DNA of 64,000 nucleotides, from NCBI GenBank assembly GCA_015499995.1, contig JADNRV010000115.1, positions 107,156 to 171,155 on the forward strand. Reading direction: 5' to 3'. This document shows positions 42,819 to 57,655 of the stretch, piece after piece. Within the stretch, counting starts at the first letter, position 1. Each line of letters starts with the position of its first letter. A program made the position numbers and the translations under genes. The stretch comes from Flammula alnicola. Its lineage: Eukaryota > Basidiomycota > Agaricomycetes > Agaricales > Strophariaceae. The notes under the pieces were generated by a model. That model was not told where the DNA came from. It saw nothing but the letters and a program-made list of their open reading frames with translations, and did not search any database.

Positions 42819-43688
42819 AGCTGTGTTAAATTTGAGAAGAGATCTTGACCGTTTAACCTCGTTGTCAATTGTACGAAAGTCTTTATAATCCAAAGGTTGC
42901 ATGAAGGCTCGCCGAAACACATAGTTTCTTGGTTTCTAGAGCGAGTTAGCGACCTAAATCCTTGAGCATCGATGAAAGTCATTTGCGAAGTTACTAGTGT
43001 GGGAGATACAGTTGGGACGGACAGATGACGCGAATATTTCCTGTCGAACTAACTGCTGCAGCTGCAAGAACTAGCGCAAGCATCGAAGTTTTTGATAATA
43101 ACCCAGAAGCGTTAAGTAAAGCGTGGCTGCTGAAAATTGGAAGGTCGACGGCTTGCATGGGCACCACCGCTAATTGTCTTCAATCCATCTGCGTCGGAGG
43201 TTATTGGACGAGATGTCGCCATGTCGCGTACCCGGTGGTCCATAATGAATGTCGCTTTTCGTGTCGTGGCTGTCATTTTCTCTTGCATTTTCTCGACATC
43301 TGTCAGTCCTGAAGCACCCTGCTGGCTTACAAGTACCAAAGTTGTCCTGGGAAGTGGGGAAATGTGCAGAAAACAGGACTATATCAGGGAAGAAATAAGG
43401 AAATGCTCACGCGAATGACTGGCATGCATCAGAGAGCGATTCGGACCAACTTCGGATGCATTGATGCACTTTTGCGTCGGCGATTGGAATACAGCAGCAA
43501 AAAATGTAGCGGAGCTTACAGTAATGTCATCGTCACGACGGTCTCATGCTGTCTCATGGCCCGGCCAGTACCGCGAGTAGGGTCCAGCTAGTCTGCATGT
43601 AGTCGCGCCCATCAAACGGTAGTAAAACAAACTGATCACGTGTTGCTTCCCACGCCTGACGCGTCTATTAATTAATGCCCCTTTTCTT
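42819..43688. other. intergenic, no gene recognised
   Basis: Promoter side of HsbA-like gene 2 plus unassigned sequence. Overlapping short frames on both strands at 43025-43590 lack domains. Confidence 0.45.
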
Positions 43689-44236
43689 TTATCGCGGACG
43701 CGTTATCCATCCAATCTGACGTGTCCGAGGCTTCCTACCAACTCCAATGAACCTTTTAAGTTCTCGAGCCCCCATGGATGGCAAATCTGCCGTAAAATCC
43801 TCACCGCTAGACTGCCGTTGGGTCGTTTCGTTTCGGCTGCTTGAAGCCAGTGGGTTGAACTTTTGCTGGTTCGGTGGGGAGTCTCTCCTTCGCACATCGA
43901 GTTCAGTACAACATAGAAATATGCGTCGTTGGATTCAGAGGCCGTCATTGTCGATAATGGTGTGCTCCCCATGGAGGAGGCGAGGGTGTTCCGCTGTCTT
44001 TTGAGGGCTGGGGCAGCCAGATTTACATCATTCGGACGTTTATTGGATCGCCTTCTCGTAGATGTGGGGACAGAATTACATTGAAAAGTTCCTGAAGGAG
44101 GTGAAATGAGCGTGGTGAGGTCGGATAGGCTGTGAGCGCCAGTGGTGCCCTGCAGCACTGAGGGGGCATATGTTTGTTGCCAGGTAGTAGAGAACATGGA
44201 TGCAGCACCCACAAGAGGAGTTTCTAGCATAGTCAT
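43689..44236 (-). CDS. hypothetical basic protein, frame uncertain
   Basis: Not recognised. A minus-strand frame from an ATG at 44236 encodes Ser/Thr-rich sequence and a basic cluster ('STRRRSNKRP', 'ALKRQRN') of nuclear type. Near 43895 a second frame takes over with stronger coding character ('SGEDFTADLPSMGARELKRF', 'GRKPRTRQIGWITRPR'). I found no clean intron to connect them, so either a splice was missed or the gene is frameshifted. ACGCGT motifs, which serve as MluI cell-cycle boxes in fungi, occur about 90-110 bases upstream and also at the 3' end. Confidence 0.35.
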
Positions 44237-45305
44237 TGGGTTCCAGACACTTAAAGTTATTGGGGTATTTCAACGCGGAATGAAGACACAGACGCCATTG
44301 AATTCTCAATAATCAAAAAGACGCGACGGTACGCGTCCTTTTTGGGCTAGTCACATGACATTTGCGTGGGAATAAATGCACATCAAATTTTACTACGGTT
44401 TGATGGTCGCGTCTAGGAGCAGACTCCATATGAAGTAGATCGACTCATCATCAACTGAATATCGGTAGTTTACGAAGTCTGCCTACGGGAGACTAGGGTC
44501 CAGCGCGTTCTCAAAGTTGTCTTGTCGAGGCTGAGTAAGTAGCTAAGTAGCTTAGTCTGCCCTCGGAAATTTAGCATCGGGGCGACTCGGATTCAGAGTT
44601 TCTACTCTGCTCCGATAGTAACAGTTTCCGGACTTGTGGCTCTATCAATCCGTGCCCAGAGGTATCAGGTATGCATTGCGACTGACACGTACTCCGCGCT
44701 TTATAATGCGTTCTCGAGGTCATAACTGGGTACGCTCTCCATTTCTAAACATCGGCGCTGCGGCGACGAGATTGGAGCGATTTTTCAAAGTTGCATCAAG
44801 ACCCGAGCTACCTAATAGCCAGTTGGCAGTCACGTTAGGCGAGAAATGATTTGAGATAGAATATTTTGCGAGTCGTGAGCACTTTGCAATCACCTTGGGT
44901 ATGTTCTACCTTTCTGAGCCTACATTAAAGGTAATTAACCAGGCAGTCAAGGTCCCGGAGATGGTATGTCCAACTCTATGTCTTTTCTTAGCCATAAAAA
45001 GCAATCGATAAAGGTTGTCTATGAGACCGGTCACGGTCAGTGAGCAATGCCGCCTGGTTTGTTTCCGTGAAACGTGCGCTAAATCGCCGGCCATCTTATT
45101 ATCGCTCCTTTGAAAGACACGAACCAGGGAAAATCAGGCTTCGGAGCACGGTCGTGGGTCTGAAGCCGGGACCTTCACGTGATCGCACGCGCGATTCCGC
45201 AAGCCCCATGGCGATCAATATGTCAGCGCCTGGAAAGTGATAACTATTTAACTTGATTCTTTCTCTCTTTCACCATCTACCCCTCTCGCCCACAAAGATT
45301 TCAGT
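44237..45305. other. intergenic upstream of the PGI gene
   Basis: About 1.07 kb. Contains the promoter of glucose-6-phosphate isomerase; a pyrimidine-rich stretch (CTTTCTCTCTTTCACC) precedes its start codon, as in many strongly expressed fungal genes. No other gene recognised. Confidence 0.5.
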
Positions 45306-47361
<2,056 letters not shown>

Positions 47362-47879
47362 ATCAGCACAATGTCAATACCGACACCAATCCAAGCGCCA
47401 CGGCTGTAAGGAGACGATGCCGAAACAGAGATGACAAGATGTATAGGCTACCAATTTGTATGATTAGTGTGTTCAGCCAGGCTTGGAATTATCGCCATCG
47501 TTGTGATATCTAGATGCATGTTTTTATACGTATATGAAATCTATGGAATTTTACAGGGTTATTAAGTACTCGAGTACAGCTCCAGACATTCGCATGTAGA
47601 TGGTTCTGCCATCGCCCCTCGTAGTTCATCTCGTTCTCATTTGGTTTTATTACGGGATGAAGGGCGCTTGCGCAGAGGATTGGTGATCTAAATCCGCAGG
47701 AGAAGAGGGGGGGAAACAGGACTTGCCTTCAGCGAGACTGAATAACGGACGTGCTGCACGCGCGAGGTGCTGTCCGCGGAAGATGAGCTCGTGTTCCCAG
47801 TACTCCTATGCTCGATTTTGTCAGAGGTTCATGGAAATAGTGGTGCGCACCCCAAAGTCATAACTTATGTACGTGTATA
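47362..47879. other. 3' region of PGI
   Basis: 3' untranslated and convergent intergenic sequence. No feature recognised. Confidence 0.5.
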
Positions 47880-48143
47880 TCAAGGGATCCGGATTTCTCT
47901 CCATGGAGCCACAACATTGTAAAGCCTCCCTGCAGGTATCGAATCGCCTTTGGAATTCTCCTCTGCGGGGGCTGAAGCCTGAATCCCAGACAGGTAGTCG
48001 TCATCTTCGTACAGACTCCTAGGTCCGATCTTCAATTTTTTATCCTTGTCTGCTAGGTTGTTGAGCAGCCGCGGGCCGGGGCCTACGCCTATGAGGCTGT
48101 TGAAGGAGAATTTGTGCAGGTGCGTGTATTGCCAGGGACCCAT
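47880..48143 (-). CDS. hypothetical small protein or terminal exon
   Basis: 87 codons from an ATG at 48143, with coding character ('WQYTHLHKFSFNSLIGVGPG', 'KIGPRSLYEDDDYLSG') that continues upstream through 'GPLLHYTLQYA' to an acceptor-like site at about 48180. A possible first exon ('MASDTPASCLKGAKMFQPL', about 48290-48352) lies before a donor GTGAGT, but the two do not join in frame in the simplest way. Family unknown. Confidence 0.4.
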   Translation of the reverse strand: MGPWQYTHLHKFSFNSLIGVGPGPRLLNNLADKDKKLKIGPRSLYEDDDYLSGIQASAPAEENSKGDSIPAGRLYNVVAPWREIRIP

Positions 48144-48590
48144 CGCATATTGAAGGGTGTAGTGCAGCAGAGGTCCTGAGTCAGAAATATGCTTCGGAAG
48201 AGAGCGTTAATTATATATCGCACCCCACTGAGGTGCAGTCATTTGTAAACAGGGTTCCGTCTCCGTCTCTGATCGCAACTCACATCTCTCTTCTGTCCAA
48301 AGGTTGAAACATCTTTGCACCTTTCAAACACGAGGCGGGCGTATCGCTAGCCATCGTTTCAAATTGTATTATAGCTATGTAAATTCGCCTAAATTTGCAG
48401 TAAATAGCTAGAATATATTGCGCTTGCTTTCTAAATAATGGAATGGTATAATGAGAGTATCCGACGTACATCCGTCATGTCGTCCAGCCTGATTAATGAA
48501 GAGTCCAAACGAAGGATACTTATCACGTTTCTATATGAGTCGTGAAGGATGAATTCTATGATTCTAAAGAAATGGACTGTCCACGGAGGT

Positions 48591-51500
48591 CTAATTCTTC
48601 TTGCGCTTGAAGGAGGGAAGGAAGCTTCCTTTATGGATGCGGAAAAGATAGGTGAGAACGAAGACGAGGAAGACCTGTAAAGTTTTAGGTTAGCTTGGAA
48701 ATGGAAGAGACAAGCAAGACCGCTAATCGTACATTGAAAAAGATGAACACCACGACGAGACCGAAGTTGCGCCAGTGGTGATCATAGAAAATATTAAATG
48801 CGTGTTCCAGGAATTGATCCGTCGTGCGAATGCTGCAGAACTGGCAGGCAGTCGACGCGGCAGGGTTCTCTAAATATCCACCGGCGAACGACATGTATGG
48901 AGTCATGTATTGTTCACAAGTCATCCCGGAAGGTGGGTTGACAGTGACGAACTCAACTGCAGAGCAGTTGACCTGTTGGCGACCGAGAGCTTGACCGAGC
49001 AACCCCTCGATAAGGTAGGTGTAAGGCGACAGACGGTACATCCATCGCCACCAGCCGAGTTGACTGAAAGGCTGTAGGACACCATTGCTGAAGAGGAAGA
49101 TCGGGTTAGCACCGAAACAGTTTTGGGGAAGTCATGACGTACAAGGTGATCACGAATGAGAACAAGAACGAGAATAAAACGGCAGCGATCTCGGCGCTAG
49201 GTGCCATAGCGGCAACTGCCTATTAGACAGAAGCGGAAGTCAGATCTTTGATCCTTTGGGATAAACGAAAGGCGATGCTCACTTGACCAAAGGTAGTATA
49301 ATAGGATGGGAAGACGATCACGATCATGAGGAATGTGTAACCGGCTCTGGAAGTTTCGAAACCAACGGTCCAGTACCAGGTGAAGAAAAGGATCAGGGAC
49401 CCCAAGATATTCCAGGGCAACTCGATCAGGATCTGCGATGCCACCAAAGCGGACCAGCTATACATGCGACTGGGACGTTCACGGATTTCGTAGATGGTCC
49501 GCATATTGATGAACGGGACTTGAAGTTGGTTGGACAAAGGTACGCTACGAAGAAAGGTCGTAAACGAGTGTTTATTTGTCTCCTGTAAGGAGATAATTTA
49601 CCTGAGAATAGTCGCCATGAAAATTGCCTGCAGGACTGTAAGCAAAGTAAGCAAGAAGTAAACAGTCATGGACGTACGAAAAGCTTGTTCTGCGTTCCTT
49701 GCTGACTATCCTTCGCCTTGAAGAACGTGAAACCAATGAACAATCCTCCGATAGCGTTTAGGATTAATTTGGACATGAGATAGCTAGGGTCTCTCCAGTG
49801 TGCGTCAGAATCACGCTTTAGAAGTTCCCACATCTGGTAAGGCCACGATGTTGCAAATTCCGAGTGGATTTCAGTTGTGACTGCGGGCCGATTCCTGCCC
49901 TCGGTGTGGATGTTGTCGAGTTCTTGTTGTACTTGCTTCGACTCTGGCGACAGCTGCCATATATCATACCAGTTCTGTTCGCTGGTTGCGGTGGCACCAG
50001 CCCCGATGACATCGAGCATGTATTCGGCGCTGTGAAAATGATGAGGATGAATGCTGCTCGCCCAGAGACACACGACTTACGGGTTCTCGTGAGTAAGACA
50101 TGTTCGAGCACCGTTCCTCTCGAAATAGGCGATCAGGGAGGTCGCGTTATGGCCAATATCACCGAAGTAAACAGTCTGTCCTCCCTTGCGGAGAAGGAGG
50201 ATTCGATCGAACACCTGTATTAAATGTTTCAATAATTATCGCCACGTTTTAGCTAAAGAACGGACCTGGAAAAGCTCAGCAGATGGCTGAAAGAAAAAGA
50301 GAAAAGTCAATAAATTTCCTTTAAGTCATATCACTCCCCAGCATACCTGATGGATCCTGTAAGTTTATCAGCGAGATGCGTGTTAGATTATACAAAGTGA
50401 ACACGTACGTGCACAGAATAGCTTGACCTTTGTCAGCGAGTGTTCGCAGGAATGATATGATGGCCCAGGCGCTCTGAGAGTCAAGCCCGGAAGTCGGTTC
50501 ATCCAAGAATAAGAGAAGCTTGGGCTACATAAAGACTCAGTGAATGATCTTTGGCTCAAATAAGATGGACACACTTTGGCAGCCAGCTCGACCGCAATGG
50601 TCGTACGTTTCTTGTGCTCGATGCTCAAAGATCCAACAGACGCATCGGCATAAGCCTCCAGACCGCACATCTCTAGGCACTTCTCAACACTAAAACAAAC
50701 GATGTTACCAAACTGTACAAGTTAAAGACGAAGGACCTACTATGCTTCCTTTTCGGCGAGAGGCACCGATGGGGGCTGACGAAGTTTTGCAGAGAACAAG
50801 AGCGCTTCGCGAACAGTGGAGAAAGGTACGTGAGTATCCATTTGTTGACAGTAACCCCTGTAAAACATGTAAGTGAACAGGGAAATCGCCCAATATCTAT
50901 GACCACGTACGATTGCGATTGGAAGTCGGCAGGCAAAGTCTGGCCGTTGACAAATCGATCGCCAGTAACCACGCCTGTGTCAGTCCTCATGGCAAGAACG
51001 TTCAAGAGCGTGGTTTTCCCTGCTCCGGACTCTCCCATCAGTGCAGTGAGTTTGCCAGGGGCGACATAGCCAGATACGTCAGCGAGCAACTGTCGGTCCT
51101 CCTTACCGGGGATAGGTACTGTGTAGTTGAGATTTCGCCAGGAGAAAATATCGGTCATACGAGGAGCCGCCGAAGGTGTCGAAGCATCTGCTGGTTCGGA
51201 ACTTTTTTCCTCAAGGACCTTTTCATTCCCGTCAACACCCTTCTCTTCGTCGCCGGCGGTAGATTTCATAGTCCTCGGCCTCGAGCCGCGCTTAAAGAGT
51301 GTGACCGGGGTATCGGTAGACATAGACGTGTTCATTTCCGTGAAAACCAGGAGCGCCACGATGAAGCCTACACCAAAGGCGACGACGATACCGAAATTCT
51401 ACGCCCAGTATTTAGTGAGGGGAATGAAAGCGTTCAAGAGAAAGTTAAAATACCATCCAGGTATTTGACCATTCGAATTCATACGACAACTTCAAAAAGC

Positions 51501-54500
51501 GACTGCCATCGACGAAGGGCTGACCGGGTACAGATCCGACAGTAGTACAAACTTGATTTGCGAGTGTGACGTTCTCGTATCCAGGTCCTTGCGGAACAAG
51601 ATTCGAACAGGTTGCTTCGAGGGTCCGGAACTCGTTCGTCATGATCGCCTCAAAGCTAGAAATCGTCATTTAGAAAAAACATGACGGTATTGTAACATCA
51701 TAACTTACCCATATTTCAAGGGCTGACGTTGAATATCAGGATTACATGTCTGTTGGAAGCAAGAAGGGAAAAGTGCTTACATTGATGTAAGTAATCCATC
51801 GTAAAGCGCCTATCATCGTGGGTTTGGGAATGTTATAACCTGACATGTACGAATCAGACACGTGAAGGAAGGACGTGAAGAAAAGGAATATACCGGTGTA
51901 AATAGACAACGCGAGAACTGAGAGACCAGCGAAACTCTGAGCGGCGGCCTCCGACGGGAAAGCAGCAGCGATAGCGCGGAACCAGCCCTTCATTGTCAAC
52001 GACATCGCGAACAAGAACAAGAAAAAGACGCTAGAAGAGGGGGAAAATGAGGGCGCGCAGTTGCAGACTTTAATCATATTTCTTACAAGAATTGACCCTA
52101 AAATAGGACTCATCAGTAAAGAAGAAGAATTCTGGTATTTTATACCAAGGACCTACAGGTGATCTTTGGAGGCCGACCATGAAGTAGATAATGATCGAGA
52201 AGACGGACGAGGTTGCAAAAGTGATGGGGATGTCGACCAGAGTGAGAGCCAAGGCCTCGACGAAGGGGTGGTAAAGAGCGGCCTTTTGATGCCTATTCAC
52301 GATCGGTCGTTGAGAATAGAGAGCAGGAATTTCAGCCATCGTTGACAGTGCTGAGAACAAGAGAGCACTTCGAGGTGTGTCAGTTTGCCGGTCCTGAGTG
52401 ACGCACAAAGAAACTAGAAAAACTCACAAGAAAAGAACACCTCCGCGAGAGAAGAACGCACTCGTAGCTTTTGGAGCGTTCAGGAAGACGGAACCCATGA
52501 TAAGACCCTGGAAAACATAGGAACTTTGGATCCCATGTCGTGAGGAATGCACCTTGTTACCGTAGGTGATAAAGAGACTCACAATAGGACGAGGAACGTA
52601 TTAAGCTTATTACCCAGAATGATTTGCACCCTCCTACGCATAACGATCTCCGCCTGCTGAGGGATGCTCAACAAATACGGGCTGGCATACCACGATAATC
52701 AGTACAAAACATGTTTGTAATCAAGGTTTCTTTTTTCCTGCACGTACCTTGCTTTGCGACTCCGCTTCGCAAGTTCGGCTCGCGCGCTCTCGATATACGC
52801 CGTCTTCTTCTCTGGGCTTCCGACGAATTCGTCCATGTAGGCGTCCAATTCCGCCGCGTTGGCTTTTCCAGGTTCTGACTTGAGGAAATAGTCGGCAAAT
52901 TCAGCAGCAGTGCGTGGCTGGTTTGAGAACCCAGCCCGCGAAATACGAGCATTGGGATCTGTGACGGCGACGAGGAAGTCGGCCGTGGTTTGACGATTGG
53001 CTGGCTCGTACCTAGCGAAGATAAAATGAAAGTAAAAGTAAACATCTAAACGACAGCACTGTGGGGTCATGGTAGGAACGCACCCCATGTCCATAAAGTA
53101 CTGCTTCGCCTCACTTGCAAGGCCGAAATAAGCCATCCGCCCTTCGTAGATAACGCACACCTTATCAAAATACTCGTACAGCGACTCCCCAGCTTGATAA
53201 ATAGAAACGAGGGTGGTCTGCTCGAAGGTATCGGTGGCAACCCGCAAGGCTCGGACGAACTCCAAGGCCGTACTTGCGTCGAGACCACGAGTCGAGCTGA
53301 ACAGGAGGAGAAGGTTCAATACAGGTCAGAGTGGGACAGCATAGGAAACTCACTTATCCCAAGCACCTATACAACTTCTAGACGCCAAACCTTCCGCAAT
53401 AGAGACACGCTTCTTCTCTCCACCACTGACTCCACGAATGGCGGCATCACCGACGGGAGTAGTCAGAGTATGACGTAGACCAAATATTGTGGCGAGAACG
53501 GTCGTTAACACACCCGCATAGTCCTTACGCGACCCCCCAGGGCGAACTCGCGGCGTGCGAGCCGCAGCTGCGAACCGGAGAGTCTGATCGACTGATAAAG
53601 TCGGGAAGTGCACATCGTCCTCTGGGCAATATTGGACGTCGCCACGGAAGTGCTTCCTCAGATCTTCTGAGGTGATAGAATCGTAATGGACATCGCCGTG
53701 CACGGAGTGGTATTCCTGTCGGTGATTTGCCAATGTCTTCAAAAGGGTGCTACAGCCAGAACCGGGACTTCCCAAGACAACTAATCGATCGTGAGTTAGC
53801 TGATAAGATCGGAGGTGTGGAGATAAAACATCACATCGACTCACGGAGCATCTCTCCTGGCTTCACCACACCTTCAAATCCGGACAGGATATCACGAAGA
53901 TTCGGGTGTCGCGCGTGCTGTACCTTCTCAAGAATAACCTGTGGATTGAAGAACGACCCCAGCGTCGGCAAGAACGAATTGGAGGCAGCGACACCAACAA
54001 CACGGAGGTCGCGAAAGCCGATTCCAAGCGACCGTGCCTTTATTTGAGCGTCCTCGCGTCTGAAAAATGTCAGTAAAAAGGTTTCTTGAAAACTATGGGA
54101 AATACTGACTTTCTTACGGCTCGACGGAGTGTCTTTTCGAAATCAAACGGTTCGTCAAGGACGCGCAGTGTTGCAGTAGAGCTTTCCGATGACCGACGAG
54201 CTTGTTCGCGTTTCTCCTCTTCGTTCCGACGGGTCAGAGTTCGTCGAAGCTCGAGAACACCGGCAGGGTCGAAAAAGTCGACATCGACATGCGATACTGA
54301 GGAATTGCGTCGCTGTCTGGAAAATTCTGGCTTTCCAGACGCATGAGGCGGGTGCTCGTGGTGTAAATGGTGACGGTGGTCATCTTCTTCGTCCTTCGAG
54401 GATGTTGGCTGCACCGGGGTGTCGATACCCAAAAGTGTCGGCTGAGATGGAGCACGAGAGATAGTGCGCGAGGGTGTCTCCTCTTCAATGTCGTTCAAAA

Positions 54501-54522
54501 GGGGTGGCTGTGAGTCCGACAT
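48591..54522 (-). CDS. PDR-type full-size ABC transporter (ABCG)
   Basis: Plasma-membrane drug/efflux pump, layout (NBD-TMD)x2. Many short introns. N-terminus from 54522 is charged and Ser-rich with a His-rich run. NBD1 has the fungal degenerate Walker A with Cys in place of Lys ('[18 protein letters not shown]'), '[18 protein letters not shown]' and 'STRGLDAST'. TMD1 includes '[20 protein letters not shown]'. NBD2 has the canonical Walker A '[19 protein letters not shown]', a divergent signature '[18 protein letters not shown]' and '[15 protein letters not shown]'. TMD2 ends with '[20 protein letters not shown]' and extracellular cysteines, then a last helix and '[16 protein letters not shown]'. 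The asymmetry of the two ATP sites is normal for this family. Stop at 48591-48593. Intact as far as I could follow. Substrates cannot be predicted. Confidence 0.93.
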
Positions 54523-54976
54523 CGTGGACAGATGAAAGGACGAAAGCCTTTCCGTCTCTCCCTAAGTATGCAGCTTTGTAGAGGAAGACAAGAGCGACGA
54601 AAGTAATCGGCACCTCGTACGGCGGCCGCATTGGAAGTGTTCACTAAGCCCAATTATGATGGCGTAATTGCGGTTGACACGCATCCTTTGTTAAATTTCA
54701 CAAGCATCGCAAATTAAGTACTTGACCCATAGAGACGTTACGCCACGCGTTTCGAGTACTGTAAGTCCCAGAAATTTAGTCTTCAGAAATGTTCTATAAG
54801 GGTTGCGTACATTCATTCTTATGGCATCCTCTGGCATCCTGTTAAAGTGCTCATACTGTATGCCCACGTCTGGACAGAAGCGGGTTTCGTTGAGGTCAAA
54901 ATTTCAGTATGATTCCGCTTTTTTGAAACGGAAACAAATCTCAGCAATGCTGACGAAGTGCGTTTACGTAATGCTT
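54523..54976. other. upstream region of the ABC transporter gene
   Basis: Promoter side of the ABC gene. No other feature recognised. Confidence 0.5.
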
Positions 54977-55129
54977 GGCGGCCCACCTTACGATGTTCCC
55001 GGCGCCCGCCCTGAGGCTGCGGAACGGAGCCAAGTGTTTGATCCGAGATTTCAGCTGGTTTAGTCTCCGTTCCGCAGGGCGGGCGCCGGGAACATCATGG
55101 GTAAGTCCTACTACTAAGCGCGGGCCGCC
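54977..55129. repeat. 153-bp near-perfect hairpin at the Helitron remnant border
   Basis: Two arms facing each other: GGCGGCCCAC...GATGTTCCCGGCGCCCGCCC...CGGAACGGAG on the left and its complement on the right (ending GGGCCGCC at 55129), separated by about 30 bases. The right arm has about 15 extra bases and lacks a 4-base stretch of the left arm. Very GC-rich against AT-rich surroundings. It may be a small foldback element or part of a Helitron terminus; no target duplication is evident. Confidence 0.65.
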
Positions 55130-57655
55130 GAGAAAAAAGACAAGATTAAATACTTAAACTCTTTCGGAATACTTGGGCCAATTGGCACCGGAACCAGGCG
55201 CTTATGCGATACAAGAATTTTTTGGATGTGAGTAGCAAACTCGCAATGTTCACGATCAAACTCAATGCGTGGCCGCTTGCGTGATGCGTTAGCTAGAACT
55301 GATTGCGCGCTGTCATCTTCCTCAAAATTTTCTTCGCCTGCTTCGTCTTCCACCATACCATCTTCCCCACATTCCACTATATCTCCATCAACTGCAAAAC
55401 CATTCACAGACCTAGTCTTTCTGCGTTCTTTTTTAACACAAGCCATATATTGCCAAAGACATACATCTTGGAGTTCTTCACTGCGTAATTGGTAATCGGC
55501 AACCTGATTCGCATGCGCGATAATTTTTCCTTGACTATCTGAGGATATTTTGACTTCATCGCTTTCGATATCAATGGATTCCTCCTCATCGGGTGGGATT
55601 GCAAAACTATCCTCTCCATCCAAATTTTCAGAAGAATATTTGTCTTGCTCTTCCTCCTCTTTAGTTCCCAATGAATGCTCGTGAATAGGTAGTACACCAT
55701 CCACGTAATTTTCGAACATTGGCCAGAATATAGAGTGAAATTCATGACTTGTGAAATGGTCCTCGAAATCCATTAGGTATGAACAAACTTGTGGTGCGGA
55801 CAGTTCTTGTCGGGAAATCATTGAAAATGCACATTTTTGCAAAAGTTTCTTAGCTCGAATTGTGATAGGGTCATCTTCAGCTTCGAGAATGTCTAGTTTT
55901 CTGACCGCTAATTCTAATGCTGCATATGCTACATGAGACTTCAGCTGCGATTTGGTAATGTAGTCTGTGATATAATATAGAACAGCTTTGGCGGAGGCTC
56001 CAGATCCAATAAATTTTATATCCATGTTGCATCGGATGCATTGAAGAATAGTTTTGTTGAAATTGTTCACCATACCATCTAAGCATCGAAGATGCAGCTC
56101 TCCTGTTTCTGGATCAAAGAAACTACATTTTCGGACATTACTCTCATCTAAATCAAAGCGACATTCTTTTGGATTAGGCGGACCTTTCCAATACTTGAAA
56201 CAAGTTGATGTATGCTTATGTGACTGGCACTTCTTGACGAGATTATGGAAATCTCGATCTACGGCTTTTTCCACATCCTCAGCATGAGACCCATTTAATC
56301 CTCGGACTGAGCATGGATGGTGGATGGATGAAGGGAGGTCTGGAACATCACCTGGATCAACTGGAATTTCATTAGAAATGGTGTCGTCTAAGAATCTAAT
56401 CAGTCTAGTTTGAAAATCTACATCTCTTTCAAGAGCTTTTCTTTTGATTTCATCCACATTTAAGGCTCCTTCAACCCACACTATCATGTGGCAATGTAAA
56501 GTACCTCTTCCCTGAGCTTCCACACAGCCGTAATGAGCCTTAACCATGCCAAGGATTCCACCTTCGAAATTCGGTTTTTTAGCATCAAAACCCAGGACAG
56601 TGGAAATGAATGCTTTCATATAGAGGTTAAAAAATCTAGCCGCTATCACAGGGTTCTTTGCAACAAGAACTGATTGAGAAAAATAGTCAGGAATCTCATT
56701 ATCTAACATATGATCAATATTGATATCTTGTCCTGCCAAGAATTTAACTAACGGATGATATACATCAGCCGGATTAATTGTCAGATAGAAACTAGGAAGT
56801 CCATGTTCAATTATAAGGCTATGGATCTCACTGCGCATTTTAACTTTGTATGCGGCAGAACCAGGAACATAGGATGTCACAACATTGACCTCATTCATCA
56901 ATTTCAATACTTGGCGCTCCTCTTCACTGTTCGCAGTCCTATAGTCACCACGAGCAACACGGTCGGAAACAATAGATATAGCTTGAGGAGTGACCTGAGC
57001 GAACGACTGTGCCACTTTGTCAAAATTCTTAGCCTTGACTTTCAAACCGGAATGAAGTAAGATCTCTCTTCTCTGCAAAATATTAAATGCCGTGAACATA
57101 AAAGAATAGTGTTCTTGGAAGCGCTTGTCAGACAGAGAGAATAAATGCTTTATGTTGCGCTTAAAGGATAACCTACAACTCCTCTTACAATTCTCAGGAC
57201 CACCCAAACCATAGGGAAACAGTGTGGGGTAAATCATCGGAAAGAGATCAGGATTTGAAAACTCATTCACAGGATCTGCAGCATGAGGTATCTGTACGTA
57301 ACCCTTTTCTTTCTCCTTGAAGTGACGCATTGCTGCAGTGCGAAGTTCATTTGTCGATGCATTTCCATCTACATTTGTCACGACTATGTTTTCAAAAGGT
57401 AGACGCAAGTCAAATTCGCCTGATTGAGGGCCCTCTTCAGAATTAGAAACCGGAGCTTGTGGTTGATATCCAGAAGTCAGATTATCTATAGAATCATTAC
57501 TAGTTATGTGCTCAACATGTACAGGTAACATATCACATTCTGGATACTTGTCTATTTCGTCGTGATCAATTACAACATCCTTATACAGCGGGTTGTGATG
57601 ATGTAGCCAAATTAAGGCCGATCGAACCTTTTCCTTCCGGATGATCAGCGGTGAA
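55114..57655 (-). pseudogene. Helitron Rep protein without helicase, truncated at both ends
   Basis: Rolling-circle replication initiator of a Helitron. The ATG-started frame is 805 codons (55114-57531), and matching sequence continues upstream to about 57655 ('IIRKEKVRSALIWLHHHNPL'). It shows the HUH nuclease motif 'GRGTLHCHMIVWV' and the tyrosine motif 'LYYITDYITKSQLKSH', plus the usual Helitron stretches 'HGLPSFYLTINPADVYHPLV' and 'VPVPIGPSIPK'. A complete Helitron protein continues into a Pif1-like helicase; here the similarity ends at about 55140 and the frame stops 26 bases later in the GC-rich hairpin. The N-terminus is cut off at about 57655 where gypsy element 2 begins. The remaining frame has no internal stop, so it was broken by rearrangement and not by slow decay. 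Confidence 0.85.
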
